64,000 nucleotides of DNA from an uncultured Caulobacterales bacterium (GCA_903840435.1 CAIMFV010000060.1:78130-142129); one strand, 5' to 3'; shown: positions 8,680-18,500, counted from the first letter of the stretch. Notes: generated from the letters alone by a model not told the origin. Numbers and translations: made by a program.

Positions 8680-9048
8680 TTAACGAACCCGCGACGCCTC
8701 GACGACAGCGCCTGTGCACTTGTCCAGTTTCATCGTCAGGGCGATTGCTCCTTGGAGGGGTATGGGGCGGCCTCCTTGATCAGCAGGCGCATATTTCAAT
8801 CGCAATTCCCAATCTGTTCCGCGATCCACAACCTCCAAAAATTCGCTTTTCTCCGGAAGACGCCCGTCGATTGTCGCCAGATGTGCCACGAAGAGCCTTT
8901 TGGCCGCCACCTTATCAGGCACAAAAGGCCCTTGGATGTACCCGGGAATTTTTGGGCAAGTGAGACCGGATTGACCGCCATGCGCCACACTAACCCACGA
9001 CGTCGCAAGGCAAACGGACGCGATAAAACTGCCGATTTTGAGCGCCAT
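8680..9048 (-). CDS. Secreted protein resembling NTF2-fold immunity proteins
   Basis: 122 aa from ATG 9048, with CAGG upstream. A signal peptide (SFIASVCLATSWVSVAHGG) precedes a compact domain. Its order, FVPDKVAAKRLFVAHLA, then a W-containing strand (GTDWELRLKYAP), then a C-terminal LTMKLDKCTGAVVEASR, recalls the NTF2-fold immunity family of polymorphic-toxin systems. No toxin gene is visible beside it, so this would be an orphan immunity protein or a member of a general periplasmic family with the same fold. The family call is from pattern only. Confidence 0.5.
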   Translation of the reverse strand: MALKIGSFIASVCLATSWVSVAHGGQSGLTCPKIPGYIQGPFVPDKVAAKRLFVAHLATIDGRLPEKSEFLEVVDRGTDWELRLKYAPADQGGRPIPLQGAIALTMKLDKCTGAVVEASRVR

Positions 9049-9286
9049 CGATCAACCTGCCAGAATTGCCTGAGCCACGAGACCACGGGGCGGAAAACGA
9101 TGCAACCGGCGTCGCTTGTGACCACCTCTCTCACCACAGGACACCGACAAGCGGACCTTTTGAAGGACTGCTAAGGGTCGAATCCAGCCTCAATCGCCAT
9201 GCCAGAAATCGACCGATTGACGGCGACGGCCACTGCACCCGGAGGAGGACCAGCCCGACGTGCTACGGCGGGCTGCACAGCTCTTG

Positions 9287-9616
9287 TCAAACCGCTGGAG
9301 CGCCAATGGTAGCGACAACCAGCGCACTACCCGCCAGGGCTACGGCGGGCGCCACGGCATCTGCAAGGATCAACCAGGCCAAGGTCGCTACGGGTCGACC
9401 TCGCGCCAATGATACGACACTCATAATCACGCCTACGGAGGTCATCACAGCCCCTATAGCCAATGGCGCCAGGATGGCGCACACGCGCGGTTCGACACGA
9501 CCTAAAACTATCATAGACTGGACAGCGTAGATCGGATCACCCGCCTCCCAAAGTAGGAGGCATGCCGCAAGCAGGACCGCTAATCCTACCAGGATAATTC
9601 TTGCCCAATTCTTCAT
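9287..9616 (-). CDS. Small integral membrane protein, 109 aa
   Basis: Three hydrophobic segments are visible: IILVGLAVLLAACLLLW, AILAPLAIGAVMTSVGVIMSVVSLA, and TLAWLILADAVAPAVALAGSALVVATI. The start ATG 9616 has only a weak ribosome site. No family is recognised. It lies upstream, in the minus-strand sense, of the small secreted genes and may be part of the same accessory group. Confidence 0.5.
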   Translation of the reverse strand: MKNWARIILVGLAVLLAACLLLWEAGDPIYAVQSMIVLGRVEPRVCAILAPLAIGAVMTSVGVIMSVVSLARGRPVATLAWLILADAVAPAVALAGSALVVATIGAPAV

Positions 9617-9717
9617 CGCTCTAAACTTGTATAAGGCGGCGTCATGGTGTCAACGTCCGAGGTGGATCGCCAGCCGTCATGCGACCGGGGCCGATCTCTC
9701 CGCCTCATCCACCGCGC

Positions 9718-9933
9718 TCAGCCCTTTGACGGTTTTTCACGGCGAAGAATGTCGCCGGGTTCGCAGTTGAGATAGTCGCAAATGCCTTCGAGTGTCTCGA
9801 AGCGGACCCCCTTTACCTTGCCTTGCTTTAGGAGTGACAAATTCGCTTCGGTAATGCCGAGATAGGCGGCGAGGTCCTTCGACTTCACATTGCGCTCTGC
9901 CATCATCACATTCAACGCCACGCGGATGGGCAT
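9718..9933 (-). CDS. Cro/CI-type HTH regulator partnered with DUF2975 protein
   Basis: 71 aa, essentially one helix-turn-helix: VALNVMMAERNVKSKDLAAYLGITEANLSLLKQGKVKGVRFETLEGICDYLNCEPGDIL. This is the YozG-like small XRE type, ending in the usual LNCxPGDIL block. Its ATG overlaps the TGA of the upstream DUF2975 gene (TGATG), so the two are translationally coupled. This pairing is common in many phyla; the membrane protein is thought to act with the regulator, but its ligand is unknown. Confidence 0.88.
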   Translation of the reverse strand: MPIRVALNVMMAERNVKSKDLAAYLGITEANLSLLKQGKVKGVRFETLEGICDYLNCEPGDILRREKPSKG

Positions 9934-10802
9934 CAGATGATCTCAGCGTGGTCTTTGACAATCTTCGCCGCTTTGAACATTACCGTGGCGACCATCGTCA
10001 TGGTGAAGGCGTAGAGACAGATCATAAAACCATAGAATAGCTTCAGATCTCCAGTCGGAACAGTCATTTTCCAAGGATTAAATGAGGTGATGGAATAACT
10101 CCCTTCAGGAGGCCAAATCTTCCAGTAAATCTGTTCCGTTGAATTAGTTAAAAACGAAATTATATTGTAAATAACCGGCATACAAAGTGGCAATAAAACA
10201 CAAAAAAGTCCGGATAGCGCGAAGTTATACAGATGTTTCAGCGTTGCAGAGTCAAAATAGCGACCGAAAGCCAATCCATTCAGGCATCGCGATGCTTCCA
10301 TCAGGCCCGAAGCCAACAGGAAAACCGGGCAGCTCAAACACAATGAGGGAATGAAGGCCTTGAACAGATTGTAGGGTGTAAATTGGTATTTAAACTGTCC
10401 GGCGATCTCATCCCTGCTCAGCGTATGCGGCGTCCAGGTGCATTTTGAAAGGTTTTGATCTCTCGGCTTTTTTTGGAGTTCGGGACATTTCGCGTCTAGG
10501 CGATTTTCAATAGGCCATGGTTCAGTGATCTTAAGGGCCGCGCCAAGCAGCACTTGATCGAGCAAAACGATATTTTTAGGTGGAACCTTCGAGAGACAGT
10601 TCGTGCATGCGTAATCAATCAGCCAAGCAGTGGGCGCGAAGTAAAGCATCGTCCCAATACTGATCATTAAGACAGCGCATAACGCGACAAGGCCCCCAGC
10701 CAAGGCGGAAATGTAGCTCATTGCGCGCGCGGCCAAGGCAAGTTTGCCGTGCGGCGTTTCCTCAAGCGTCCCCCGCAAAATTGCACCGGTATTCTTGAAC
10801 AT
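9933..10802 (-). CDS. DUF2975-type integral membrane protein
   Basis: 289 aa from ATG 10802, chosen because GGAGGGG lies just upstream; a TTG four codons earlier is possible. Four hydrophobic segments are seen (ALAGGLVALCAVLMISIGTM, FIPSLCLSCPVFLLASGLM, ALSGLFCVLLPLCMPVIYN, FYGFMICLYAFTMTMVATVMF), the usual count for DUF2975. Between TM1 and TM2 there is a long extracytoplasmic loop with CTNCL and two further Cys, longer than in typical DUF2975 proteins. The gene is clearly lower in GC than its surroundings, consistent with acquisition. It is coupled to the XRE regulator downstream. Confidence 0.7.
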   Translation of the reverse strand: MFKNTGAILRGTLEETPHGKLALAARAMSYISALAGGLVALCAVLMISIGTMLYFAPTAWLIDYACTNCLSKVPPKNIVLLDQVLLGAALKITEPWPIENRLDAKCPELQKKPRDQNLSKCTWTPHTLSRDEIAGQFKYQFTPYNLFKAFIPSLCLSCPVFLLASGLMEASRCLNGLAFGRYFDSATLKHLYNFALSGLFCVLLPLCMPVIYNIISFLTNSTEQIYWKIWPPEGSYSITSFNPWKMTVPTGDLKLFYGFMICLYAFTMTMVATVMFKAAKIVKDHAEII

Positions 10803-11002
10803 CAGCCCCTCCAAATCCGCGATAAATTATCAAATAACAATAAATAATTTCTGTCAATAGCGAGTTTGTCTCGATCCCAAGCTGCGCGGCCAATTCGTGG
10901 GACCGCCAAAGGCCACGCTTGACTTCAGTCCGATCTTATCAAATCCTTCGTTCGGCAAGGTGTCGCCGGGCTTGAATGGGCTTCTCACACAGGGGAAATT
11001 TC

Positions 11003-11374
11003 ATGAGTCTTGCTTTTGAAATCCCACTGGCTGATGTGGTTTGGACGATCTTTGTCTTCCCCGCATTATTATGTCCGATGGCGGCAGGGGGTGATTTTTT
11101 CCTTCCGAGAGACTATCGAAAACATCAGCTATTACTGTCTGGCGACGGAAAGAAGCGCTATTGGGTGCAGGCCTATTTGGCGATGTTGACGCTTTCGCTG
11201 CCCGGGCAAACGCTGGGATACTTGGGTTTCCTGTATGCAAGGAGAAATCCGAGTTTAGACCTAAGCCCTATTCTGGCTGGCGTAATCGGAGGTGCCTGTG
11301 GCTTGCTCGTGTCCCTCCTGATCATCCAGGGGATACGAAAATCAGTTTCAGAAAGGCTGGTCACGCAACGCTAG
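11003..11374 (+). CDS. Small membrane protein, 123 aa
   Basis: ATG 11003 is preceded by AGGGG at 8 bp and is preferred over an in-frame codon at 10976. Three hydrophobic stretches (VVWTIFVFPALLCPMAAGG, AYLAMLTLSLPGQTLGYLGFLY, ILAGVIGGACGLLVSLLIIQGI) make it an integral membrane protein. No family is recognised. It is transcribed away from the DUF2975 gene, and the 200-bp gap between them is AT-rich near 10830 and could hold both promoters. Confidence 0.55.
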   Translation: MSLAFEIPLADVVWTIFVFPALLCPMAAGGDFFLPRDYRKHQLLLSGDGKKRYWVQAYLAMLTLSLPGQTLGYLGFLYARRNPSLDLSPILAGVIGGACGLLVSLLIIQGIRKSVSERLVTQR

Positions 11375-11435
11375 AAGGCTTGCCTGCGCATTTACTCTTT
11401 GGGCGCGGGTTTTTGCGTGGCCCGGCCGATCCCCG

Positions 11436-11837
11436 TTAATCGACTTCGGCGGCTAGGCGCTGGAATATGGCGATGACGTCTTCGGGGGTTGCGCGGTCCA
11501 GGGCTCCGGCGTCGATTTCTTCTGCGGTCCACATCCAGGAACGGGAGGGGTCATCGCGCATGGCCCAGTTTGGAAATAGCCGTTCGGTCACAGGCCGAAA
11601 GGCGCGCTTGACCACGTCGAGATGGCGCTTGTCGCGGGCGATGCTGGCATACCGCTTTTCCACGGCGGCTTGGGGGCCTTCGAGCAGTTGAAGATAGAGG
11701 TCGTGTCGGCAGATCAGCGCGCCGGTGATCGCCTCGCGCGGGTTGTTCCAGCGTGCAATGCTGAGGATGCCGTTTAGCGCCGCGTCGTCAAAGCCAAACG
11801 GCTTTGACGAATAGATCAGTTGGATCAGGTCTGTCAC
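11436..11837 (-). CDS. BLUF-domain blue-light photoreceptor
   Basis: 133 aa from GTG 11837, which has GGGAG 7 bp upstream; an ATG at 11936 would add 33 residues unlike the family. The BLUF fold spans about residues 3-95 and the flavin-site residues are present: Tyr9 (LIQLIYSS), Asn31/32 (ARWNNPREAITGAL), Gln50 (YLQLLEG) and a Trp/Met pair in LFPNWAMR. BLUF domains bind FAD and switch hydrogen bonding in blue light. No output domain is fused; a short C-terminal helix (TPEDVIAIFQRLAAEVD) probably contacts a partner. The partner is unknown, and the divergent neighbour at 11971 is one possibility. Confidence 0.92.
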   Translation of the reverse strand: MTDLIQLIYSSKPFGFDDAALNGILSIARWNNPREAITGALICRHDLYLQLLEGPQAAVEKRYASIARDKRHLDVVKRAFRPVTERLFPNWAMRDDPSRSWMWTAEEIDAGALDRATPEDVIAIFQRLAAEVD

Positions 11838-11970
11838 CGCATGGCTCCCGCAGTAAAGGTCAAGCCGACGGACCCCACACCTGGAGCGACGGATCCTCAC
11901 TGCCCCCTTCATAGGGGAGGCAAGCCTCAAAGTCATCGCACCTCAGCCGCTTTGTGGATAGGCTGGCGCG

Positions 11971-12402
11971 ATGACACATTCTGAAACGAGCCTACGACGC
12001 CTAATCGACCTTCCTGGAGTGCGCGAGCTCGAGTATCGCTCTGTCCTGAAGCGAGAGTTTGCCGAGCCGGAGGCCCGGGCCGAGTTTCCCGAGATCAACG
12101 CCTGTGTCACCGCACTCTTTGGCCTCACCGCCGATATGGCTGAAGAGGTTGAGCGGCCGACGGACTGGGACACTCCAGACACCAAGTCTCCGATCGTGCA
12201 GGTGGCGGCCTTTGAGGCGGAAGGCTGGGATGTGACCGACGACAAGCGTCGACCTTTGCGCGTCCTTGGACATTTCAGCGCACCCTTGTGGTTGGCTCTG
12301 CGCGGAGTGGCGGGAAGCCTGCCCTTCGACACCGAAAGCCCCGCGCCAGATGCCTGGGCCGCTAAACTTGCGGCGGAAGCCAATCGGTTCCGTAAGCGCT
12401 AG
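11971..12402 (+). CDS. Hypothetical protein, 143 aa, divergent from the BLUF gene
   Basis: A soluble, acidic protein with no signal peptide and no recognised family. It begins MTHSETSLRRLIDLPGVRELEYRSVLKREF, has a Trp-rich centre (TDWDTPDT, EAEGWDVTDDKRRPLRVLGHF) and ends in a basic helix. Codon use matches the GC-rich host. The 133-bp gap to the BLUF start would carry both promoters, so the two could be co-regulated, but nothing in the sequence proves it. The 187 bp after it hold no gene that I can support. Confidence 0.55.
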   Translation: MTHSETSLRRLIDLPGVRELEYRSVLKREFAEPEARAEFPEINACVTALFGLTADMAEEVERPTDWDTPDTKSPIVQVAAFEAEGWDVTDDKRRPLRVLGHFSAPLWLALRGVAGSLPFDTESPAPDAWAAKLAAEANRFRKR

Positions 12403-12589
12403 ACTATCGGGGAGGGTCAAGCCGCGTGGGAGTCCAAGTTCGGTCCTCGGCGACCCGTGTGTTGGTGCAAGTGACGCGCCTTGCCCCGCCGACAAATCAC
12501 TTCCGGCTTTTTGCCAGCTGATTTATGTCTGCAAGGCGGGGTCGCCTTGATCGGCGACACGCCTTTGGTCGCGCGCGAGAGAGGTGACA

Positions 12590-13126
12590 ATGGAACCCCG
12601 AAGTAAACTGGATCAGGACTTGCGCGATGCGGAGGCCCGGCTGCTGCACGAGCTTCGCGGCATCCGCCAACAGATGCGCTGTGTTCTCGGCCCCGATAAG
12701 CCGGCCAGCCAGCTGACCCTTGGCCAAAGGATCGCCGATACGGTCGCCGCCACCATGGGGTCTTGGCGGTTCATCATTATTCAGTCGATCCTGTTGACCG
12801 TCTGGATTGTGCTCAATGTCACCGCCTTTGTGCAGAAGTGGGACCCCTATCCCTTCATCCTGCTCAATTTAGCTCTGTCGTTTCAGGCCGCCTATGCCGC
12901 CCCCTTCATCATGATGGCGCAGAACCGCCAGCAGGATATTGACCGCAAGGAGGCCGAGAACGACTATCGGATCAATATCAAGGCCGAGCTGGAAATCGAG
13001 CTTTTGCACGAAAAGATTGACGCGCTCAGGGCCAAGGAGGTCAGCGCCCTTTCGCTCGCCGTCGCCGAACTGACCGCCCTTCTCAAGGCCCGTGAGGTGG
13101 CGTCCCCTCCTGCATCTGACGGATGA
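12590..13126 (+). CDS. DUF1003 membrane protein
   Basis: 178 aa; ATG 12590 is preceded by GAGAGAGGTG, and a GTG two codons earlier is also possible. The DUF1003 pattern is clear: TLGQRIADTVAATMGSWRFIIIQS, TM1 (FIIIQSILLTVWIVLNVTAF), DPYPFILLNLALSFQAAYAAPFIMMAQNRQ as TM2, then a charged coiled tail with DRKEAENDYRINIKAELEIELLHEKID. The function of the family is unknown; some members are cyclic-nucleotide-linked or magnesium-related, which cannot be judged here. Its stop overlaps the outer-membrane factor start by 4 bp, so it heads the efflux operon. Confidence 0.9.
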   Translation: MEPRSKLDQDLRDAEARLLHELRGIRQQMRCVLGPDKPASQLTLGQRIADTVAATMGSWRFIIIQSILLTVWIVLNVTAFVQKWDPYPFILLNLALSFQAAYAAPFIMMAQNRQQDIDRKEAENDYRINIKAELEIELLHEKIDALRAKEVSALSLAVAELTALLKAREVASPPASDG

Positions 13127-14637
13127 CCATGGGTCGGGGGCGATCTCTATCGCATCTGGGGAGGCGTTGCGGCGGGGTATTGGCGATGCTCGCCACCTTG
13201 GGAGGCTGTGCGCTTCACCCTGCCGCCCCTCTCGTCTCTAACGCCCCCGACCTCGGTGACGCGCGCTATACCCGCGACCCTCTGCCCGGTTTCGTGCCCA
13301 CAGCCGCCGGGGAGACGACGCAGACTTTTTCTATGGGCGAGGCGGTTAAGGGCCAATGGTGGAAAGCCTTCGGGTCAAGCCGCTTGGATACCTTCGAAGC
13401 CGAGGCCCTACGCGCCAATGCCGATCTGAAGGCGGCGCAGGCGGCGCTGCGTCTGGCGCGGGAAACCTTCCTCGCCCAGCGGGCAGCTTTCTTGCCCAAT
13501 ATCCAATTCGTCGGCGCGGCCAGCCGGTCGAAAAACTCGACCACCATCGCCCCACCGCTCAGTTCTAATGCGGAAATCTACTCTCTCAATAGCTTCGGCC
13601 TGAACGTCTCGTATCTGGTGGATGTTTTTGGCGTCAATGCCAAGACCGGCGAGGCCGCCGCCGCTCAGCTTGACGGGCAGAGATACCAGGAAAGCGCGGT
13701 CTATCTCACCCTCACGGCCAATGTCGCCAATGCCGTCTTGCAGCTGGCCAGCCTCAACACCCAGATGGACGACGCCCGTGGTGTCACGCAAGCCAACCAA
13801 AAAGCGCTCGACGTGATCTTGCACCGCCGCGCGCTTGGTGAAGCCTCGTCCAACGATGTCGCCTCGGCCCAGGCCATACTGGCCCAGTCGGGCCAACAGG
13901 AGGCGGCGTTGCAAAAACAGATCGATGCCGCCCGCGATCTCTTCGCTGTCTTGCTCGGTCGCCCGCCCGGCCAAGCGCCTGAGGTGCAGTTTCGGCTGGC
14001 GGATTTCCACCTGCCCCCATCCCTACCGGTTAGCCTTCCGGCGGTTTTGGTGCGGCGGCGTCCCGACGTGCTGGCAGCGGAGGCCAATGTCCGCGCAGCG
14101 GCGGCTTGGGCAGGCGTCGCGGCGGCGCAGCGTTATCCGAACGTCACCCTCACCGGTTCGTTAGGCGGCGCGTCTGGTAATCTCGCCGCCTTGCTAAACG
14201 GCTCGAATTCCTTGTGGACCTTTGGCGGGGCGGTGGCCCAAACGGTGTTTGATGGCGGCGCGCTCGCCCACAAACAGAAGGCCGCAGAGGCAGCTCTTGA
14301 ACAGGCCAAGGCCCAACATCGCAGCGCCGTCCTCGGCGCCCTGCAATCCACCGCCGATATCCTTCAGGCCATTGTCGATGACGGCGCTGCTGATGTGCAC
14401 GCTGCAGAGGTTGTGGAGGCGAGCAGGCGGGCGACAGAGATCGCCAAAAACCAGCATGACCAGGGTCAGGTGGGCGTCCTCGTCCTCTTGGCCGCCGAAG
14501 CCTCCCAGGCCCAGGCCCAACTCGCCCTGGATCAAGCCCGCGCCGGGCGTTTTACCGATACGGTCGCCCTTTATCAGGCGCTTGGCGGCGACTGGACGGC
14601 GTCGTCCCAACCCACCTCACAAACGGTGCGTCCATGA
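13123..14637 (+). CDS. NodT-family RND efflux outer-membrane lipoprotein (TolC-like)
   Basis: 504 aa. The N-terminus carries a lipoprotein signal (GGVLAMLATLGGC, lipobox LGGC). Two OEP repeats follow, the first with WWKAFGSSRLDTFEAEALRANADLKAAQAALRLARE, the second with PAVLVRRRPDVLAAEANVRAAAAWAGVAAAQRYPNVTLTGSLG, both standard NodT blocks. It forms the trimeric exit duct of a tripartite pump. ATG 13123 overlaps the DUF1003 stop (ATGA) and is preferred over ATG 13129. The stop overlaps the adaptor start by 4 bp, so pump assembly is translationally coupled. The exported substrate is unknown. Confidence 0.93.
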   Translation: MTMGRGRSLSHLGRRCGGVLAMLATLGGCALHPAAPLVSNAPDLGDARYTRDPLPGFVPTAAGETTQTFSMGEAVKGQWWKAFGSSRLDTFEAEALRANADLKAAQAALRLARETFLAQRAAFLPNIQFVGAASRSKNSTTIAPPLSSNAEIYSLNSFGLNVSYLVDVFGVNAKTGEAAAAQLDGQRYQESAVYLTLTANVANAVLQLASLNTQMDDARGVTQANQKALDVILHRRALGEASSNDVASAQAILAQSGQQEAALQKQIDAARDLFAVLLGRPPGQAPEVQFRLADFHLPPSLPVSLPAVLVRRRPDVLAAEANVRAAAAWAGVAAAQRYPNVTLTGSLGGASGNLAALLNGSNSLWTFGGAVAQTVFDGGALAHKQKAAEAALEQAKAQHRSAVLGALQSTADILQAIVDDGAADVHAAEVVEASRRATEIAKNQHDQGQVGVLVLLAAEASQAQAQLALDQARAGRFTDTVALYQALGGDWTASSQPTSQTVRP

Positions 14638-15560
14638 CCAGGTTTCGCGCTTTCTCGACCTTGGCGTTTCTGGCTGCCGTGCTGGTTACCACCCTCTTCG
14701 CCAGGGCAGGCCAGGCGGCGGACGTCAGTCTCGATGGCCAGGCGCAACAACGTCTAGGGCTTTCCTTCCAGCGCCTCGCCCCCGCCCATCAGGCTGGCGA
14801 GGTGGATGCCTTTGCCAAGGTGCTTGACCCGGAACCCTTGGTGCAACTCGTCTCCGATCTTGAGACGGCTGAAGCGGCTGCCCTCGCGTCTGGGGCCGAG
14901 GCGAAGCGGGCGGCGGCCCTCCATTCAGACGCGGGGGGCGTGGCGACCAAGGACCTGGAGGCGGCGGTGGCCCAGGCGAGGGCTGACGCCCTCAAGGTAG
15001 ACTTGTTGCATCGGCGGCTTTTCTTAGAGTGGGGCCCCGGCGTGGCGCGGTTGTCGCCTGCCGCCCGCAAGGCCCTGGTGGCGGATTTGACCAAGGGCGC
15101 CGCCGCCCTTGTGCATGTCGATACCCACAATAATGACGGGCAGGGGGGTGCCAAACATATCCGTATCGATGTTGGCGACGGATCGCTTCGCGGCGTGGTG
15201 CTGGGTCCCGCCCGTGCGGCCGAACCTCGGCTGCAATCCTCGGGCCTCATTGTTGAGGTCAAGGGCGCGTCGGCCATTCTCTTATCGGTTGGCCTGACCC
15301 AAAGCGCCCATATTGAGACCGCGAGCGCCCAAAGCGGCGTCATCGTGCCGCGCGCCGCGGTGATCCGCTATCAGGGCTCAGATTGGGTCTATGTGAAAAC
15401 CACCCCTGACAGATTTAGCCGCCGCCTCGTGCTCAATCCGGTTCCCGAGGCAGAGGGACTTTTCGTCGCCCAAGGCCTATTGGCAGGCGATGTGATCGTC
15501 AGCAAAGGCGCCGCCGCTGTTTTCGCCGCCGAGATGAGCTTAGCCCATGCGGTTCGCTGA
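14634..15560 (+). CDS. RND efflux periplasmic adaptor subunit, divergent and short
   Basis: 308 aa with a signal peptide (FSTLAFLAAVLVTTLFARAGQA). The start of the mature protein (RLGLSFQRLAPAHQAGEVDAFAKVLDPEPLVQLVSDLETAEAAA) and the helical hairpin (ATKDLEAAVAQARADALKVDLLHRRL) match the adaptor layout. The C-terminal membrane-proximal part shows GVIVPRAAVIRYQGSDWVYVKT and GLLAGDVIVSKGAAAVFAAEM. The lipoyl-like half-motifs around the hairpin are poorly conserved, so identification rests on both ends and on its place between the outer-membrane factor and the permease. It overlaps the permease gene by 14 bp. Confidence 0.83.
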   Translation: MTRFRAFSTLAFLAAVLVTTLFARAGQAADVSLDGQAQQRLGLSFQRLAPAHQAGEVDAFAKVLDPEPLVQLVSDLETAEAAALASGAEAKRAAALHSDAGGVATKDLEAAVAQARADALKVDLLHRRLFLEWGPGVARLSPAARKALVADLTKGAAALVHVDTHNNDGQGGAKHIRIDVGDGSLRGVVLGPARAAEPRLQSSGLIVEVKGASAILLSVGLTQSAHIETASAQSGVIVPRAAVIRYQGSDWVYVKTTPDRFSRRLVLNPVPEAEGLFVAQGLLAGDVIVSKGAAAVFAAEMSLAHAVR

Positions 15561-18500
15561 GGGTTTGGAAAGCGCCATGCGGTTTGCGGTTGGCCGCCCG
15601 CGGCTGATCGGGCTCGCCTGTGTCACCTTTTTGCTTTGGGCCGGATCGGAGGTGCGACAGCTGCCGCGCGATTTCATGCCCGACACGGCCCCAGCGGAAT
15701 TTACCTTGCGGACCAATGCGCCTGGACTGGTCGCCGAGCAGGTGGAGAATTTGGTCTCGCACCCGTTGGAAACCGCCCTGGTCGGCGCGCCGGGCGTGGC
15801 CCGTGTCCATTCTGACTCGCTCCAAGGCCTTTCCACCGTCACCGTCGGGTTTACCCCTGGCCTTGATCCCCTGCGCGCGCGCGCCACCTTGAACGAGCGC
15901 CTCGCCGCCTTGGCCGCCGCCCTGCCCAAAGGCGTGGCGACGCCCCAGATCCTGCCGCTTGAGCCCACCGATGCGGTGGTACTCAAGCTTGGCTTTACCA
16001 GCGACACAGCCGATGCCATGGCGCTGCGCGACGTCATTCTTTGGGAGGTGAGGCCAAGGCTCTTGGCCTCACCCGGTGTCGCCGAGGTCGTCCTGTTTGG
16101 CGGCGCGACCCGGCGTTATGAGGTGCAGGCTAGGCCCGGCGATCTGTCGGACAGCGATCTTGGCTTTTTGGACATTCTCAACGCCGTCAGACGCACCACG
16201 AGTGTGGCGGGCGCTGGCTTTATCGATACGGACAGCCAGCGCGTTCTGATCGACCCGCGCGGCCAGCCCTTGACCCCGGAGGATGTGGGCGCGGGCCAGA
16301 TCCAAAATCCTGGCGCAGCGCCTGTCCGGATAAGCGATGTCGCCGATGTGGTCGAGGCCCCGGCGCCTGCGACGGGAGACGCTTTGATCGACGGAAAGCC
16401 GGGCATCCTCGTCCTCGTCAAGCGCCAGTTTCAGGCCAATGGCCTAGAGACGACGCGCGCGCTGGAAAGGCGTCTCGCCGACCTTGCGCCGGTCTTGCGC
16501 GCCCACGGGATTAGCTTAAGGCCTGACCTCGACAGGCCCGCCACCTTTGCCGACATGGCGGTGCGCGGTGTCGCCTCCGATCTCCTCCTCGGCGTCGGGC
16601 TTGTGGCGGTCGCCCTGGTGTTCTTTTTCCGCGACCTCAGATCGGTGCTCATTTCCCTGATCGCCATCCCACTATCCTTCCTCGCGGCGACCCTCGCCTT
16701 GCGGGTTTGCGGCTGGTCCTTGAACGCCATGACGCTTGGCGGGATGGTGCTTGGGCTGGGCGTCGTCATCGATGACGCATTGATTGATGTTGAGAATATC
16801 CACTGGCGGCTCGGTGCGGCGGAAGGGCGGGGAGAGCCTCACCTCCTCACCGTATTGAAGGCGGCGCTCGAAGTGCGCGGACCGGTGATCATCGCGGCCC
16901 TGGCCTTTCTTTTGACCACCGCACCCTTGCTTGCCATTGCGGGACCGCAAGCATCCTTGGTGGCGCCGTTGGCCGTGTCAGCGCTGGCAGCGACCGGCGC
17001 ATCCTTGATCGTTTCCGTGCTGGTGACGCCCGCCCTGTGCAATCTCTTCCTGCAACATATCAAGCCGAAACCCGCCGCCGTCTCCCCATGGCGAGCACGC
17101 TTTACCCATGTCGCGTCGCAAGTGTCTGAGGCACCCTGGCCCGTGCTTGGCGTGGCGGCGGCGCTGACGGTCTTGGCCTTGGGCGGCCTCTGCCTCGATC
17201 GGTTTGAAGGCGTGCCCAGCATTGCCGACGGTCATATTCTGATCGATGCGCGCGCGCCCGCCGCCACCTCACTCAGCAGCATGGTCGATTATGGCGTGCG
17301 CCTCACCCACGCCTTGGCGCCCCTTCCCGGTGTTCGGGCGGTGAGCCAGAGGGTCGGACGCGACGAAACCGGAGGCGAGGCCTTTGGCATCGAGCATGCC
17401 GTCTTTGATCTTGCGCTGGACCCCGGGCTTGGGACCCAGCGACAAAGGGACTTGGCGGAGACACTGCGGGCCCGCCTCAAGGCGTTTCCAGGCCTGATGA
17501 CCGACGTGCAGACGCGCTTTGATGCGGGTCATGGTCGCGAACGGGCGGCCGCCTCGGTGCGCATTGTCCTTTCGGGCCGCGATCTCGATGGGCTGGAAGC
17601 CCGCGCCGATCAGTTGGCTGAGGCTCTGCGCAGCTTGCCTGAGGCGAAGGCAGTCCAGGTGGAAAAGGCGGCGCGCGCGCCCGCCGTGCGGGTCGATGTC
17701 AATTTCCAGCGCCTGGCTCTATACGGGCTTTCCACCGCCGATGTGCTCGACACGGTTCAGGCGGCGTTCGCGGGCGAAGAGGTTGGCCAGATCTATCGCG
17801 ACGGGCGCGCCATTGGCTTGGCGGTCAGCGGCCAACCGTCCTTGCGCCGCGACCCGGAGGCTGTGGGTCAGCTATTGTTGCGTTCCGCGTCTGGATTTTC
17901 GGTCCGACTGTCATCAGTTGCAAATGTCTATTTGACGGAGGAAAGGGCGGTCATCGCCCATGACGGGGCCCTGCGTCGGGTGGTCATTACCGCCAATCCC
18001 GACCATTCCGACGCCTTTGTCGCCGCCGCCCGCCGGGTCATCGCCGCCCACGCCGCCGATTTAACTGGCGCGGTCGTTGAGGTCAGTCGCGAGGATCAAG
18101 CCAATTCCGAGGCGAAGGCGGGCCTCGCCCTCAGCTATGGAATGGCCCTGTTGGCGGTCGGCGCCTTACTGAGCCTTGCGTTTGACGGACGGACCGCGGC
18201 AATTCTTTTAGCGTGCGCCGCCTTCAGTTTTGTCGGCGCATCAGCGGTTGTCTTCCTGATGGGCGGTGTCTTGACGCTTGGAGCCTCAGTCGGCCTCATC
18301 GCTGTGTTCGGCCTTTCGCTGCGCGGCGCGATCCTTATCATCGGGCGTTTGGAGGACCTCGTCCTGCCAGGTCGGCGCCCGCTCTCTAGCGCCACAATTG
18401 CCAGGGCCGCTGGTGAGCGCGCCCTGCCCGTCTTGATGACAAGTGCCCTGGTGGCCTTGGCGGTTGCGCCTGTGGCCTTGCGCCTCGATGCGCCTGGACA

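Noticed and set aside
9066..9530. Plus-strand 154-codon open frame
   Set aside because: It is rich in Arg, Thr and Pro with no family pattern and lies antisense to the 109-aa membrane protein, which has clean hydrophobic segments. Treated as a shadow frame.
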